Translations under genes and position numbers: made by a program | Shown here: positions 8,874-17,840 of the stretch, in pieces | Position numbering within the stretch: the stretch's first letter is position 1 | Layout: every line of letters begins with the position of its first letter | Notes under the pieces: generated by a model | The model's database searches: none | What the model was told of the DNA's origin: nothing | What the model saw: only the letters and a program-made list of their open reading frames with translations | NCBI RefSeq assembly: GCF_014648035.1 | Contig: NZ_BMQI01000023.1 | Span: 1 to 64,000 of the forward strand | Length of the DNA: 64,000 bases | Direction: 5' to 3' | Origin: Shewanella algicola | Lineage (GTDB): Bacteria > Pseudomonadota > Gammaproteobacteria > Enterobacterales > Shewanellaceae

Positions 8874-9811
8874 ACAATATCTGGGGCGATATGGCGCAAT
8901 ACGATCCAGTGGTGTGGAACTGGATAATTGCGGTTTACTTATTTATGGCGGGGTTATCGGCTGGTAGCGTACTGATTGGTATTGGTATGCGTTGGTATAG
9001 CAAAGATAAACAGATTGAAAGTGCGATATTAAAAGCCTCGGCTATTATTGGGCCTGTGGCGATAACGCTAGGTTTAGCCTGTTTAGTATTTGATTTAACC
9101 AAACCCTTTCATTTTTGGTTGATTTTAATTAATTACAATTTTGATTCTGTTATGGCGATTGGTGTGGCTGCGTTACTGGCTTATTCACCTTTAGGCATTG
9201 CCTATTCAATGATTGTATTACGTGATGAGTTGCCTAAGTGGAAATTAGGCTTTCTTGTACCAATAAGTCACATGCTAATGCCATTTAGAACAATGATTGA
9301 AATTCTATTGTTTGTATTGGCAGTGGGCGTGGGTGCTTATACTGGTTTCTTAATTTCGGCGATGAATGCCTATCCAATGTTAAACACGGCTATATTACCG
9401 GCATTATTTTTAGCATCGGGTTTGTCTGCAGGTGCTGCAGGTAACTTAATTGTGGCATTAACCTGCTTTAACAGCACTTCACATGACGATGATGTGAGCA
9501 AATTGCATGGCCTAGACTTACCGGTCATTATTACTGAAATGATGTTTTTGGTGATGTTATTTACCTCACTGTATTTTACCGGCGGTGCAGCGGCACAAGC
9601 ATTAGCGTCGTTAACACAGGATATTTGGGCGAGTGTATTTTGGTATGGTGTGGTTGGTATTGGTTTTTGTATTCCAATCTTATCAATGTTCCTGCCATCA
9701 AAGGCTCGTCATACAAAAGCGATGATGTTAACCGTTGCGTGCTGCAGCTTAACCGGTGTGTTAGCGCTACGACATTTCATTATTTACGCGGGCCAAACTT
9801 ATATTAGTTAA
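8870..9811 (+). CDS. phsC: NrfD/PsrC-type membrane anchor and quinol-oxidising subunit
   Basis: 313 residues, almost entirely hydrophobic, with roughly eight to nine membrane helices. It begins with the NrfD-family pattern VVWNWIIAVYLFMAGLSAGSVLIG. The family anchors the periplasmic A/B dimer and oxidises menaquinol without haem. The start overlaps the phsB stop by four bases. A strong terminator follows at 9865-9901, closing the phsABC operon. Confidence 0.92.
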   Translation: MNNIWGDMAQYDPVVWNWIIAVYLFMAGLSAGSVLIGIGMRWYSKDKQIESAILKASAIIGPVAITLGLACLVFDLTKPFHFWLILINYNFDSVMAIGVAALLAYSPLGIAYSMIVLRDELPKWKLGFLVPISHMLMPFRTMIEILLFVLAVGVGAYTGFLISAMNAYPMLNTAILPALFLASGLSAGAAGNLIVALTCFNSTSHDDDVSKLHGLDLPVIITEMMFLVMLFTSLYFTGGAAAQALASLTQDIWASVFWYGVVGIGFCIPILSMFLPSKARHTKAMMLTVACCSLTGVLALRHFIIYAGQTYIS

Positions 9812-10142
9812 CCGATTTGAGTCAGTTAAGTGATTAAGTAAATCGATTTAAATCAACAATGTTAAAGTCTTTCTCTTTGCAAAAAGAGGAAGACTTTTTT
9901 TATGATATGACAAACCCTGATTTGCTAGTTGAAAAGCGTAAGTCTTGGGGGGCTTAGTGTTAAATATCAGTTTTAAGAAAAATTATGGGATGAATGAGTG
10001 CATATTGATAGATAACTCATCAATTCTGACAGGTTATTTTGCTTGATTGTGAATTGCTTCGTGATTATCACGTCTTGGCGTATCTCTGATGGTGTTTACG
10101 GGATATATTTCATTCATTGTTCTGATGAAGGCTTATTAACAT
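9812..10142. other. Intergenic region between phsC and the LysR gene
   Basis: About 330 bases with the phsC terminator at its beginning. The remainder is AT-rich and should contain the LysR promoter. No conserved RNA, repeat or coding stretch is evident. Confidence 0.5.
9865..9901 (+). terminator. Rho-independent terminator of phsABC
   Basis: The stem AAGTCTTTCTCTTT pairs with AAAGAGGAAGACTT (one G-T wobble) and is followed by a run of T. Confidence 0.85.
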
Positions 10143-11075
10143 ATGGATTTGACAAAACTTTCTCGTATTAGTATGAAACACCTAATTACTTTGCATGTGA
10201 TGCTCGATACGTTAAGTGTTACCGTCAGTGCCGAGCGATTATGTTTGAGCCCATCTTCGGTGAGTAAAACTTTAAGCCAACTTAGGGATAATCTTAATGA
10301 CGAATTATTCTATCGTCATGGCAATGTTTTGATCGCAACACCGTTAGCAAAACGCTTAGCGCCAAGTGTGCAGCAAATGATCAATGACATGAACCAAATT
10401 ATGAATCAGGATGTGTTTAACCCTGCGCAATACCAAGGACGCTATTCAATTGCGATGCGAGAAAGTACCTTTGAATTATTAGCCGCAAAATTGTGCGCTC
10501 ATATCTTAACGGTAGCGCCAAATATTCACTTAGATATTTATAATAAAGATAATATCGGTTTTGACGGGCTAACAAACGGTTCATTAGATTTTATTATTTT
10601 GCCACATGATCTTAGTCAACCGACTCATATTGATGAAAACCTCATCTGGGAAACTTTAGTCAATGATGAAATGGTGTGTCTAATGCATCCTAACCATCCT
10701 TTAACCTCTCAAGCCCATCTATCCCTAGAAGATTATTTACGCTTTGGTCATATTGGCATCAGTGATACCGATTTGAATACACCATTTTTTGATATTTTAT
10801 TGGCTCAGCAAGCAAAGAAACGTCACGTGCCTATCTCGGTTGCTGATTTTGGCAGCGCCGCCATGATGTGTCATCACAGTGAGTTACTGTTTACCTGCTC
10901 GCATAGTTGGGCAACTCAAGCTAAACAGGCTCAAGGGCTGGCGATAAAACCGTTACCGATTGAATATGGCAGTGTTGCCTATAGTGTGGTGTGGCATCGT
11001 CAAAGCATGAATGATCCAGCCTTGCGTTGGTTATTTGAGCAGATATTACTTTGTCGACCTGAAATAATACGCTAA
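10143..11075 (+). CDS. LysR family transcriptional regulator
   Basis: 310 residues. The N-terminal winged helix-turn-helix (MKHLITLHVMLDTLSVTVSAERLCLSPSSVSKTLSQLRDNL) is typical of LysR proteins, followed by a substrate-binding domain (about 95-300). The helix-turn-helix begins around residue 11, slightly late, so a start at the internal Met (ISMKHL) is possible. It is transcribed toward yjjW-yjjI with only 26 bases between the stops, so it does not share their promoter. The inducer and targets are not evident; the thiosulfate reductase operon and the glycyl radical enzyme are the nearest candidates. Confidence 0.88.
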   Translation: MDLTKLSRISMKHLITLHVMLDTLSVTVSAERLCLSPSSVSKTLSQLRDNLNDELFYRHGNVLIATPLAKRLAPSVQQMINDMNQIMNQDVFNPAQYQGRYSIAMRESTFELLAAKLCAHILTVAPNIHLDIYNKDNIGFDGLTNGSLDFIILPHDLSQPTHIDENLIWETLVNDEMVCLMHPNHPLTSQAHLSLEDYLRFGHIGISDTDLNTPFFDILLAQQAKKRHVPISVADFGSAAMMCHHSELLFTCSHSWATQAKQAQGLAIKPLPIEYGSVAYSVVWHRQSMNDPALRWLFEQILLCRPEIIR

Positions 11076-11079
11076 TGCT

Positions 11080-11104
11080 TAATGGCTATAATGCCAAGCC
11101 ATTA
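11080..11104. terminator. Hairpin between convergent genes
   Basis: TAATGGCT and AGCCATTA form an eight-base-pair stem with a nine-base loop. It covers the tail-to-tail junction of the LysR gene and yjjW and overlaps the yjjW stop codon. T-tracts are short, so termination is only suggested. Confidence 0.4.
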
Positions 11105-12010
11105 TTTGACCTCATTTAAATATATTGTGGGTAAGGTGATGTTATTCACGCTACGTTGTATAAGTTGGCTAGCAAGTAATTCGATATCATCTTGAGTACA
11201 TGCTGGCCATTGCACAGCAACTCCCTCTACACCGTGATGATGAAATGCATTGAGTTTGATCTGCGTAGTGGATGGCAATTGTCGAAGGTAATTGGCTAAC
11301 GCATCAATTTCGCTATCATAATCAGTTATTGTCGGGATAGATAATAGCCTTACTTCATATAATTTCTGTTGCGCTGCTAACCATGTAATTGACTGAAATA
11401 CTTTATGATTATCTCGAGCGGTGATATAGCGGTGAGTGTCTTGTTGCCAGGCTTTTAAATCGACCATTGCACCATCTAAATAAGGCAATAACCTGTGCCA
11501 GCCTGTTATTGATAAACTACCATTGGTGTCTATCATGCAACTTAAGTGCGCTAAATGTGCAGTCGACTTGATGGTTTTAAATAAGTTAATTACAAAAGGC
11601 AATTGTAAACTGGCTTCACCACCACTCACTGTGATGCCATTAATAACATGCCTTTGCGCATCGATTATCGCAACCAACTGTTCAATGCTGTAAGTGGTGG
11701 TTTTAGGCGATGATTGCTTTGGGCAAATGCTCAGGCAGGTATCACACTGAGTACACAGGTTTTTATCCCACACAATATGATCTTTAGTGCCAATCTTTAC
11801 ATGCTTAAGCGCTTGTTGAGGGCAGTGGGCAATGCAATCACCACACGCATCGCAGACATTAATCGTATACGGGTTATGACAGTTTTTACATTGATAATTA
11901 CATCCTTGCAAAAAAATCACTAAACGACTGCCGGGTCCATCGACACATGAAAATGGCAGTATTTGACTTACAATGGCTTCTCTACTCATAACAAATGGGC
12001 GCTTGCTCAT
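11102..12010 (-). CDS. yjjW: YjjW family glycine radical enzyme activase (radical SAM)
   Basis: About 300 residues. The radical-SAM cluster is CNYQCKNC, preceded by the activase pattern SCVDGPGSRLVIFLQG. An inserted ferredoxin-like region carries two [4Fe-4S] motifs (CDACGDCIAHCPQ and CTQCDTCLSICPK), as in the PFL-activase subfamily with extra clusters. It should abstract the glycine hydrogen of its partner YjjI using S-adenosylmethionine under anaerobic conditions. The start overlaps the end of yjjI, so the two are translationally coupled. Start choice is uncertain: ATG at 12010 or ATG at 11995, the latter aligning with what I recall of the E. coli protein (MSREAIVSQ). Confidence 0.9.
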   Translation of the reverse strand: MSKRPFVMSREAIVSQILPFSCVDGPGSRLVIFLQGCNYQCKNCHNPYTINVCDACGDCIAHCPQQALKHVKIGTKDHIVWDKNLCTQCDTCLSICPKQSSPKTTTYSIEQLVAIIDAQRHVINGITVSGGEASLQLPFVINLFKTIKSTAHLAHLSCMIDTNGSLSITGWHRLLPYLDGAMVDLKAWQQDTHRYITARDNHKVFQSITWLAAQQKLYEVRLLSIPTITDYDSEIDALANYLRQLPSTTQIKLNAFHHHGVEGVAVQWPACTQDDIELLASQLIQRSVNNITLPTIYLNEVK

Positions 12011-13523
12011 GGGCAATCACCCGTGCTTTTCTTTGCATCATCCCGGTATTTGCAGCGGCTTCAGCGGCTAAACCTGTGGTGTTTGTCCGAGAGCCGCATT
12101 GGCTAAACTTTTCAAGGTCCGAACGTTTCACCATGTAGCCGGTAACTCTCATTAATTCGGTGTTAGCTACATTCGCGGTAAATTCTCTAAAGCCCATACT
12201 TAGCGCGCCTTTGCACAATTGCATCATGGCTTGAGGGTTGGCTTTTATGGTTTCATCTAAGCTTAAAATATCACTTATGCCGGCGGGATAATATTGATGA
12301 TGCTGTGCCAATGCTTGAATATGGCTAATAGGATCCGGTTCAAAACCATTAGGGATCCTCACGCCTGGTGTCACATCAATGTCGAGACTAATGCCGCTTT
12401 GTGAATGCAACAAAGCACGTTGATTGAAACCATAGGTTACTGGGGTGGTGGTCACAATTTGATCCAAAGCCTGTGAAATGTTAAGTCCGAGTGCGTTAGC
12501 CTCCTGGTGATGGCCATAAGTTTTAGGAGTGCTGTGAGAATCATTAGAGATCCCCCGTAATATATTCACGGCTTCTGCCATGCCATAAATGCCAAACATG
12601 GGAGAAAAACGCGACTCCTCAATAAGCTGCTCTTTCACTAAAAAACTGTCAAAGAAATGTGATTGTTGATGTAAAAATGCTGAGCGTGCTTCAATGAGTT
12701 CATAGGTGAGTTGACAATAATAGGGTAAGACGCGTTCAAAAAAGTCTGTAATATTGCTTGATTGCATTGCCACTTGTTTAAGATTAAGGCGTACTAAGGT
12801 ATTGGCACCTCCGGCTAACGGCAGCGCGTTATAACAACTCACAATGCCAAATCCACGCTCATCAAAACTGTTTGCATGCATAGGGTAATTGGCAATATGC
12901 GGTTTATTACACAAGCAAATGTTGTTAGTGGCTTGTAGCAACAAATCATCAGGGGTGATGAGTGGGTCGTACATAAAGGTAAGGTTTGGGGCTATTTGTT
13001 GCAGCTCAGCATCAATGCGTAACAGCGTACGACAAATTATATTATCCGTAGGACCAATATTCACATGCATAAATGCATCGGGCAGGGTGCGGTCCAATAA
13101 AATCCAAAAGCGGGTTAATTTTCTGTAAATCGCATCTTCGTTCATATCAGACACAAATGGCATGAGCAGTGTATCGAGTTGGCCTAAATACACAGGAATA
13201 TTGGTGACCGATGGCACGTGATGATAAAGCACCATTAGAGCGTTTAACGCATCATCAAAGTCTTGCGCTGGTGACATCTCCAAATAATCAGATCCCTGAC
13301 TAAGGTAGCGGGCATAATCTGGCAATACATAGCGCGGTTTAAACGGTGCGTGACCTTCAAACATATCGCAAATAATACCTGCTTGTTTTGCCGCTAATGC
13401 CTGTGCTGAAACTTCGACATAATCAAGGCTGTTCTCAGCTTCTAACGCTAAGTAATGTGACTTTTGCTTTGCTGATAGATGAGGATCTTTAATGATATGA
13501 GTAATGCGGTTTTGTAATGACAT
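11982..13523 (-). CDS. yjjI: YjjI family glycyl radical enzyme
   Basis: About 513 residues, the length of E. coli YjjI and much shorter than pyruvate formate-lyase. The sequence carries the YjjI-typical CDMFEGHAPFKPRYVLPDY, a candidate active-site Cys in GIVSCYNALPLAGG, and the C-terminal glycyl radical loop RVTGYMVKRSDLEKF (radical Gly in RVTGY). The reaction of this family is not established. The gene precedes and overlaps its activase yjjW. A hybrid FNR/CRP-type site lies 124 bases upstream, fitting anaerobic expression, since glycyl radicals are destroyed by oxygen. The start could instead be ATG at 13535; neither has a strong ribosome site. Confidence 0.9.
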   Translation of the reverse strand: MSLQNRITHIIKDPHLSAKQKSHYLALEAENSLDYVEVSAQALAAKQAGIICDMFEGHAPFKPRYVLPDYARYLSQGSDYLEMSPAQDFDDALNALMVLYHHVPSVTNIPVYLGQLDTLLMPFVSDMNEDAIYRKLTRFWILLDRTLPDAFMHVNIGPTDNIICRTLLRIDAELQQIAPNLTFMYDPLITPDDLLLQATNNICLCNKPHIANYPMHANSFDERGFGIVSCYNALPLAGGANTLVRLNLKQVAMQSSNITDFFERVLPYYCQLTYELIEARSAFLHQQSHFFDSFLVKEQLIEESRFSPMFGIYGMAEAVNILRGISNDSHSTPKTYGHHQEANALGLNISQALDQIVTTTPVTYGFNQRALLHSQSGISLDIDVTPGVRIPNGFEPDPISHIQALAQHHQYYPAGISDILSLDETIKANPQAMMQLCKGALSMGFREFTANVANTELMRVTGYMVKRSDLEKFSQCGSRTNTTGLAAEAAANTGMMQRKARVIAHEQAPICYE

Positions 13524-13645
13524 AATGCAGTCCATTGATGACAGTGCTGATTTAATGAGATCAGTTAATAGGTATAATTTACTGATAAAAAAGGCATTAC
13601 TACAGTGAAAATAGCCGAAGGCGGGGTTGAGGGAATCGAAATCCG

Positions 13646-13659
13646 ATGATATAGATCAC
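13646..13659 (-). promoter_or_regulatory. FNR/CRP-type half-palindrome upstream of yjjI
   Basis: ATGAT-ATAG-ATCAC contains the core TGAT-N4-ATCA of FNR sites. Read on the minus strand it also has a good CRP left half (TGTGA). It is 124 bases upstream of the yjjI start. Confidence 0.45.
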
Positions 13660-13673
13660 AGCTTTTTAGGATA

Positions 13674-13704
13674 TAAAAAAAGGCCTTATGAAAATAAGGC
13701 CTTT
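13674..13704 (-). terminator. Rho-independent terminator of the alginate catabolic operon
   Basis: On the minus strand AAAGGCCTTA-TTTTCA-TAAGGCCTTT is followed by more T residues. It lies 35 bases beyond the symporter stop codon. Confidence 0.85.
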
Positions 13705-13738
13705 ATTCACTATCCGTTTAGTGGATTATCAAGATGCG

Positions 13739-15511
13739 CTATGCATTTTGACTCTCAAGTTTTTTTACTGTGCCATTACCGGAACGTGCGGCATAAACTA
13801 GTAGTACACCAACCACTAACACGATCGAACCGCAAAGTAAGAACATTAAACGGCCAGTTGGTTCGTTAGGAATTAATGCCATAATCAGTACACCAAATCC
13901 TGCAACAGTAATGAGGTTACCGAGCATTGAACGCTGTTTAGTGTCTAGCGTTTGTTGATCTTCGCTGTCTGCTATAACCGGGGTGTTCCAGTTAATAAAC
14001 AGTTGGTCGACTTCTTTTTTGCGCTCTGGAGACAACCCTTTATAAACCAACATGGTCATTAAGAAGAAACCGCCCGTAAAGACAACGTGCGCCGCTAAGC
14101 TCAAGCCAATCTTTAAGTCAGACCATTCACGATCTGTGAGTGGCGTTTCTAAGCCTAATATTGCTTCAAATTGCCCAGATGTCAGTGCAATACCAAAGAA
14201 GTAAGATACAAAACCGCCCACAATTAAGGTTGTCCAACCAGACCAGTCTGGTGTTTTACGGATCCACATGCCAAGTAATACCGGAATTAACATTGGGAAG
14301 CCGATTAATGCCCCAACGTTTAATACAATATCGAACAAGCTTAAGTGACTGAGAGAGTTAATAAACAAGCCAATCAAAATCATGATAACGCCCATGACAA
14401 CCGTAGTGATTTTACTCACTGTGACTAACTCTTTTTGTGAGGCATGTTCGCGTAATATCGGTGAGTAGAAATTACAGACAAAGATCCCTGCATTTCGGTT
14501 TAGCCCTGAATCCATTGACGACATGGTGGCAGCAAACATGGCCGACATTAACAAACCGACCATACCGGCTGGCATGACTTCTTGTACAAAGGCTAAATAG
14601 GCTGCATCGCCTGCTTTGTCGCCCATTGACGCATATTGTAGGGCAAACTCAGGCATAAATGCGCTCACATACCAAGGTGGTAAGAACCAAATTAACGGGC
14701 CAACAACCATTAATATACAGGCTAGGGCAGCAGCTTTTTTAGCATTTTCACTGTCTTTAGCGCATAAATAACGATAGGCATTAATGCTGTTGTTCATTAC
14801 ACCGAACTGTTTAACAAAGATAAACACTACCCAGAGTACAAATATGCTGACGTAATTTAAGTCATTACCTAACATAAAGTTACCGTGGAATTTGTCGATG
14901 ATATTGCCTATCCCGCCGCCATAAAAATAGGCTGCAATGGCACAGGTAATGGTCACGGCCATAATCACAATCATTTGCATAAAATCAGAGGCGACAACCG
15001 CCCAAGAACCACCCGTGACTGACATAATAACCAGTACTGCACCTGTCACTATAATGGTGGTTTCCATGGGGATATCAAACACAGCCGACACAAATATCGC
15101 TAAACCATTAAGCCAAATACCTGCAGAAATTAATGAGTCAGGCATGCCCGCCCAGGTAAAAAACTGCTCTGATGTTTTGCCAAAACGTTGACGGATCGCT
15201 TCAATCGCGGTGACCACTCTAAGTTGTCTAAACCTAGGTGCGAAGTAGAGGTAATTCATTAAATAGCCAAAGGCATTGGCTAGAAACAACACAACAACGA
15301 CAAACCCGTCAGAAAAAGCCCGACCCGCAGCACCTGTAAATGTCCATGCGCTGAATTGAGTCATGAATGCGGTGGCCCCAACCATCCACCACAACATTTT
15401 TCCGCCACCTCTAAAGTAATCACTGGTAGATGTAGTAAATTTTCTAAACATCCACCCAATGGCGATTAAGAAGAAAAAATAGGCAAGTACGACAAGCATA
15501 TCAATAGTCAT
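13739..15511 (-). CDS. Sodium:solute symporter (SSS family), probable alginate monomer (DEH) importer
   Basis: 590 residues with about 13-14 membrane helices and the SSS-family N terminus (MTIDMLVVLAYFFFLIAIGWMFRK). The sodium/solute region is visible around GGGKMLWWMVGATAFMTQFSAWTFTGAAGRAFSDG. It is the last gene of the minus-strand run kdgF-kdgK-eda-symporter, diverging from two oligoalginate lyases. In Vibrio alginate loci a SSS transporter (ToaA type) imports unsaturated uronate or alginate oligomers; the same role is inferred here from context, while the exact substrate is not readable from sequence. Confidence 0.88.
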   Translation of the reverse strand: MTIDMLVVLAYFFFLIAIGWMFRKFTTSTSDYFRGGGKMLWWMVGATAFMTQFSAWTFTGAAGRAFSDGFVVVVLFLANAFGYLMNYLYFAPRFRQLRVVTAIEAIRQRFGKTSEQFFTWAGMPDSLISAGIWLNGLAIFVSAVFDIPMETTIIVTGAVLVIMSVTGGSWAVVASDFMQMIVIMAVTITCAIAAYFYGGGIGNIIDKFHGNFMLGNDLNYVSIFVLWVVFIFVKQFGVMNNSINAYRYLCAKDSENAKKAAALACILMVVGPLIWFLPPWYVSAFMPEFALQYASMGDKAGDAAYLAFVQEVMPAGMVGLLMSAMFAATMSSMDSGLNRNAGIFVCNFYSPILREHASQKELVTVSKITTVVMGVIMILIGLFINSLSHLSLFDIVLNVGALIGFPMLIPVLLGMWIRKTPDWSGWTTLIVGGFVSYFFGIALTSGQFEAILGLETPLTDREWSDLKIGLSLAAHVVFTGGFFLMTMLVYKGLSPERKKEVDQLFINWNTPVIADSEDQQTLDTKQRSMLGNLITVAGFGVLIMALIPNEPTGRLMFLLCGSIVLVVGVLLVYAARSGNGTVKKLESQNA

Positions 15512-15597
15512 GATTTAGCCTCGATAATAGTAACTCTATGTTTGTGTTAACAATGTTAACCGCGAAAAATGACCTTCTATGGGTCATATGATGTATT

Positions 15598-16224
15598 TTA
15601 TTTATTAATATTTGCGACAGCGACACTGACTAAACGGCCAATTTCATCCCACTGTCCTGAATCAATCAATGAAGTCGGTACCATCCAAGTACCACCACAG
15701 GCAAGCACGGCAGGAATATTGAGATAAGTGTCAATATTGTCAGGGTTAACACCACCAGTAGGCATAAACTTAACGGGATAAACGGCGGTCAATGCTTTCA
15801 GCATGTTAACGCCACCAGAAGGCTCAGCAGGGAAAAACTTTAATGTTTTTAATCCCATCTCCATGGCTTGTTCAACCAAACTTGGATTATTCACCCCTGG
15901 AATAATCGGCATACCTTTATCGATACAGTGCTGAACGACTTTAGGGTTAAACCCTGGACTAACGATAAAGTTTACCCCTGCGTCAATTGCCTGATCGGCT
16001 TGCTCGGTGGTTAAGATGGTACCGGCACCAATAAACATACTCGGAAATGCGCTACGCATGGCTTTAATGGCATCGGCCGCACATTCTGTCCTAAAAGTCA
16101 CTTCAGCACTTGGCATACCATTGTCGATTAACACTTGCGCTAATGGTACTGCATCAGCAGTCTTGTTGATGGCTATCACCGGGATTAATTTATGTTTAGC
16201 TAATAATTGGTTCATTGTGCTCAT
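15598..16224 (-). CDS. eda: 2-keto-3-deoxy-6-phosphogluconate aldolase (Eda)
   Basis: 208 residues, the standard length. The Schiff-base lysine sits in TLKFFPAEPSGG and the catalytic glutamate region in EVTFRTECAADAI. It cleaves KDPG to pyruvate and glyceraldehyde-3-phosphate, the last step of alginate monomer catabolism after KDG kinase. It lies 16 bases downstream of kdgK in the same operon. A start at the second Met (MNQLL) is possible. This copy is probably dedicated to the uronate pathway. Confidence 0.95.
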   Translation of the reverse strand: MSTMNQLLAKHKLIPVIAINKTADAVPLAQVLIDNGMPSAEVTFRTECAADAIKAMRSAFPSMFIGAGTILTTEQADQAIDAGVNFIVSPGFNPKVVQHCIDKGMPIIPGVNNPSLVEQAMEMGLKTLKFFPAEPSGGVNMLKALTAVYPVKFMPTGGVNPDNIDTYLNIPAVLACGGTWMVPTSLIDSGQWDEIGRLVSVAVANINK

Positions 16225-16240
16225 GTCGTTCCCAATGTCA

Positions 16241-17173
16241 TTAAAGTTGAATATCTGGCATCGCGACGGCAGGGATAATTGCGCCGGGATATTGAATTAC
16301 GGTACTGGCCATACAATGGCCTGCAGCAGCGGCTTGTGCCGCGGTGCCGCCGTGTAAACGTTTCGCTAAAAAGCCAGCATTAAAAGAGTCGCCAGCGGCG
16401 GTGGTGTCAATAATGTTTGAAACTGACGTAGCGGCAACATAACTGGTTTCATCATTATCAATAACGATGCAATCTTCTGCACCTCGTTTAATAATTAGTT
16501 CTTTTACGCCAGTAGCTTGTGTGCGTGTAATACATTGTTGTACCTCTGTATCACCGTACAATTGCATTTCATCGTCAAAGGTGAGTATGGCTATGTCTGT
16601 TAGTGCTAATGCTTTGGCATACTCATCCATTGTTTGCTGTGGGTTAGGCCATAATCTTGGGCGGTAATTATTATCAAAAATCACTTTACCACCACGGCAC
16701 TTAAACTCACTGAGTAATGAAAATAATGTGGCTCGACCTGAGTCAGTTAATATCGCGAGGGTAATACCAGTAATTAACAGATAATCGTAACTGAGCAGGT
16801 GCTCACAAAGCGCAGCAGATTGAGGTTGATCAAACAAATATTTAGCGGCTGAGTCGTTACGCCAATAATGAAAACTGCGCTCACCGGTGTTATCGGTTTC
16901 GATGTAATACAAGCCAGGCATTTTATGGTCTAACTGCAATACCAAACTCGTATCAATCCTTTCTGCTTGCCATGCCGCTAGCATTTGCTCACTGAAAGGG
17001 TCACGACCTAGCGCAGTAACATAGCTTGTGGTGATGTTGGTGTTATGAGTTAACCGAGAAAGGTATAAAGCCGTATTTAGAGTATCGCCGCCAAACGACT
17101 GCTTCAATCCGCTCATCTTTTTTTGTAGCTCAACCATACATTCGCCAATAATTGCCATTTTCAATGGTTTCAT
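16241..17173 (-). CDS. kdgK: 2-keto-3-deoxygluconate kinase (PfkB family)
   Basis: 310 residues. PfkB ribokinase-fold signatures are present: the N-terminal IGECMVELQKK...FGGDTLNTALYLSRL and the C-terminal active-site segment DTTAAGDSFNAGFLAKRL with the catalytic Asp. It phosphorylates 2-keto-3-deoxy-D-gluconate to KDPG, feeding the adjacent aldolase. It lies between kdgF and eda in a tightly spaced minus-strand operon. The AAGD variant of the usual GAGD motif is common among KDG kinases. Confidence 0.93.
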   Translation of the reverse strand: MKPLKMAIIGECMVELQKKMSGLKQSFGGDTLNTALYLSRLTHNTNITTSYVTALGRDPFSEQMLAAWQAERIDTSLVLQLDHKMPGLYYIETDNTGERSFHYWRNDSAAKYLFDQPQSAALCEHLLSYDYLLITGITLAILTDSGRATLFSLLSEFKCRGGKVIFDNNYRPRLWPNPQQTMDEYAKALALTDIAILTFDDEMQLYGDTEVQQCITRTQATGVKELIIKRGAEDCIVIDNDETSYVAATSVSNIIDTTAAGDSFNAGFLAKRLHGGTAAQAAAAGHCMASTVIQYPGAIIPAVAMPDIQL

Positions 17174-17199
17174 GCTGTTACCTTATAATTATTCTGGTA

Positions 17200-17535
17200 T
17201 TACTTTAAAAAGTCTTCACGGGCAGGAGAGAACATATCCAGTAAGATACTGTCTTGCTCTAATGCGACTGCGCCATGCATAAGATGCTTGCGGGCAATGT
17301 AGGCGTCACCGGCTTTAAGCACTTGTTTTTGGCCATCAACTTCAGCTTCAAAACTGCCGCTAATCACATAGCCTATTTGATCATGGATTTCATGTGAGTG
17401 AGGATAACCAATCGCGCCTTTATCAAAATTTAAATGTACGGCCATGAGCTCGTCAGTGTAACCGACGATTTTACGCTTAATTCCATCACCTAACTCTTCC
17501 CATGGGTGTTCATCAGCTTTAAAAAATGTGTTCAT
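17200..17535 (-). CDS. kdgF: KdgF-type cupin, unsaturated uronate ring-opening protein
   Basis: A single cupin of 111 residues with metal-binding residues in YPHSHEIHDQIGYVISG and ARKHLMHG. KdgF converts 4,5-unsaturated uronates from pectin or alginate lyases to the linear keto form (DEH for alginate). The ATG at 17535 is preferred because TAGGAG lies just upstream and the cupin begins there; an upstream in-frame start at 17577 would add a cysteine-rich tail without support. It is the first gene of the catabolic operon and faces the divergent alginate lyase genes across a promoter region containing a candidate operator. Confidence 0.9.
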   Translation of the reverse strand: MNTFFKADEHPWEELGDGIKRKIVGYTDELMAVHLNFDKGAIGYPHSHEIHDQIGYVISGSFEAEVDGQKQVLKAGDAYIARKHLMHGAVALEQDSILLDMFSPAREDFLK

Positions 17536-17597
17536 GCGCTTTCTCCTACAGCATTCGATATGGACATTATTATACAAATAATAAACATTAAATACAT

Positions 17598-17610
17598 ATT
17601 GTAATACAAT
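17598..17610. promoter_or_regulatory. Palindrome ATTGTA-A-TACAAT, candidate operator of the alginate cluster
   Basis: A perfect 13-base inverted repeat 63 bases upstream of the kdgF start. A related copy lies at 17781-17793 in front of the lyases. The FadR-type regulator encoded at 26140 is a candidate ligand by context only. Confidence 0.5.
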
Positions 17611-17780
17611 TAGATCTTACCAATGAGGTTAAAATCGGTAATAACGAAGCTTAGTGTTTAATAATCAATAGCTTAAATTATTATTTATTTTTGTGAAAAG
17701 ACAATTATTTTAAAATGATTGGTCTTTTTGACTACAAATATATCAAAAAGCATTGTTAATATGCCGACTTGTATGACAAT

Positions 17781-17793
17781 ATTGTAATACAGA
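17781..17793. promoter_or_regulatory. Second, imperfect copy of the candidate operator
   Basis: ATTGTAATACAGA matches the 17598 palindrome at the first eleven positions and lies 48 bases before the first PL17 lyase start at 17841. Confidence 0.4.
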
Positions 17794-17840
17794 TTTTGAG
17801 TGTTATTAGAAAGACTACGACTAGCCATAGGGTAAAGATT

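Noticed and set aside
3168..9811. Assignment as a tetrathionate reductase locus (ttrRS-ttrABC)
   Set aside because: The catalytic subunit is about 760 residues with a PhsA/PsrA layout, while TtrA is much longer, and subunit order is A-B-C; thiosulfate or polysulfide is more likely.
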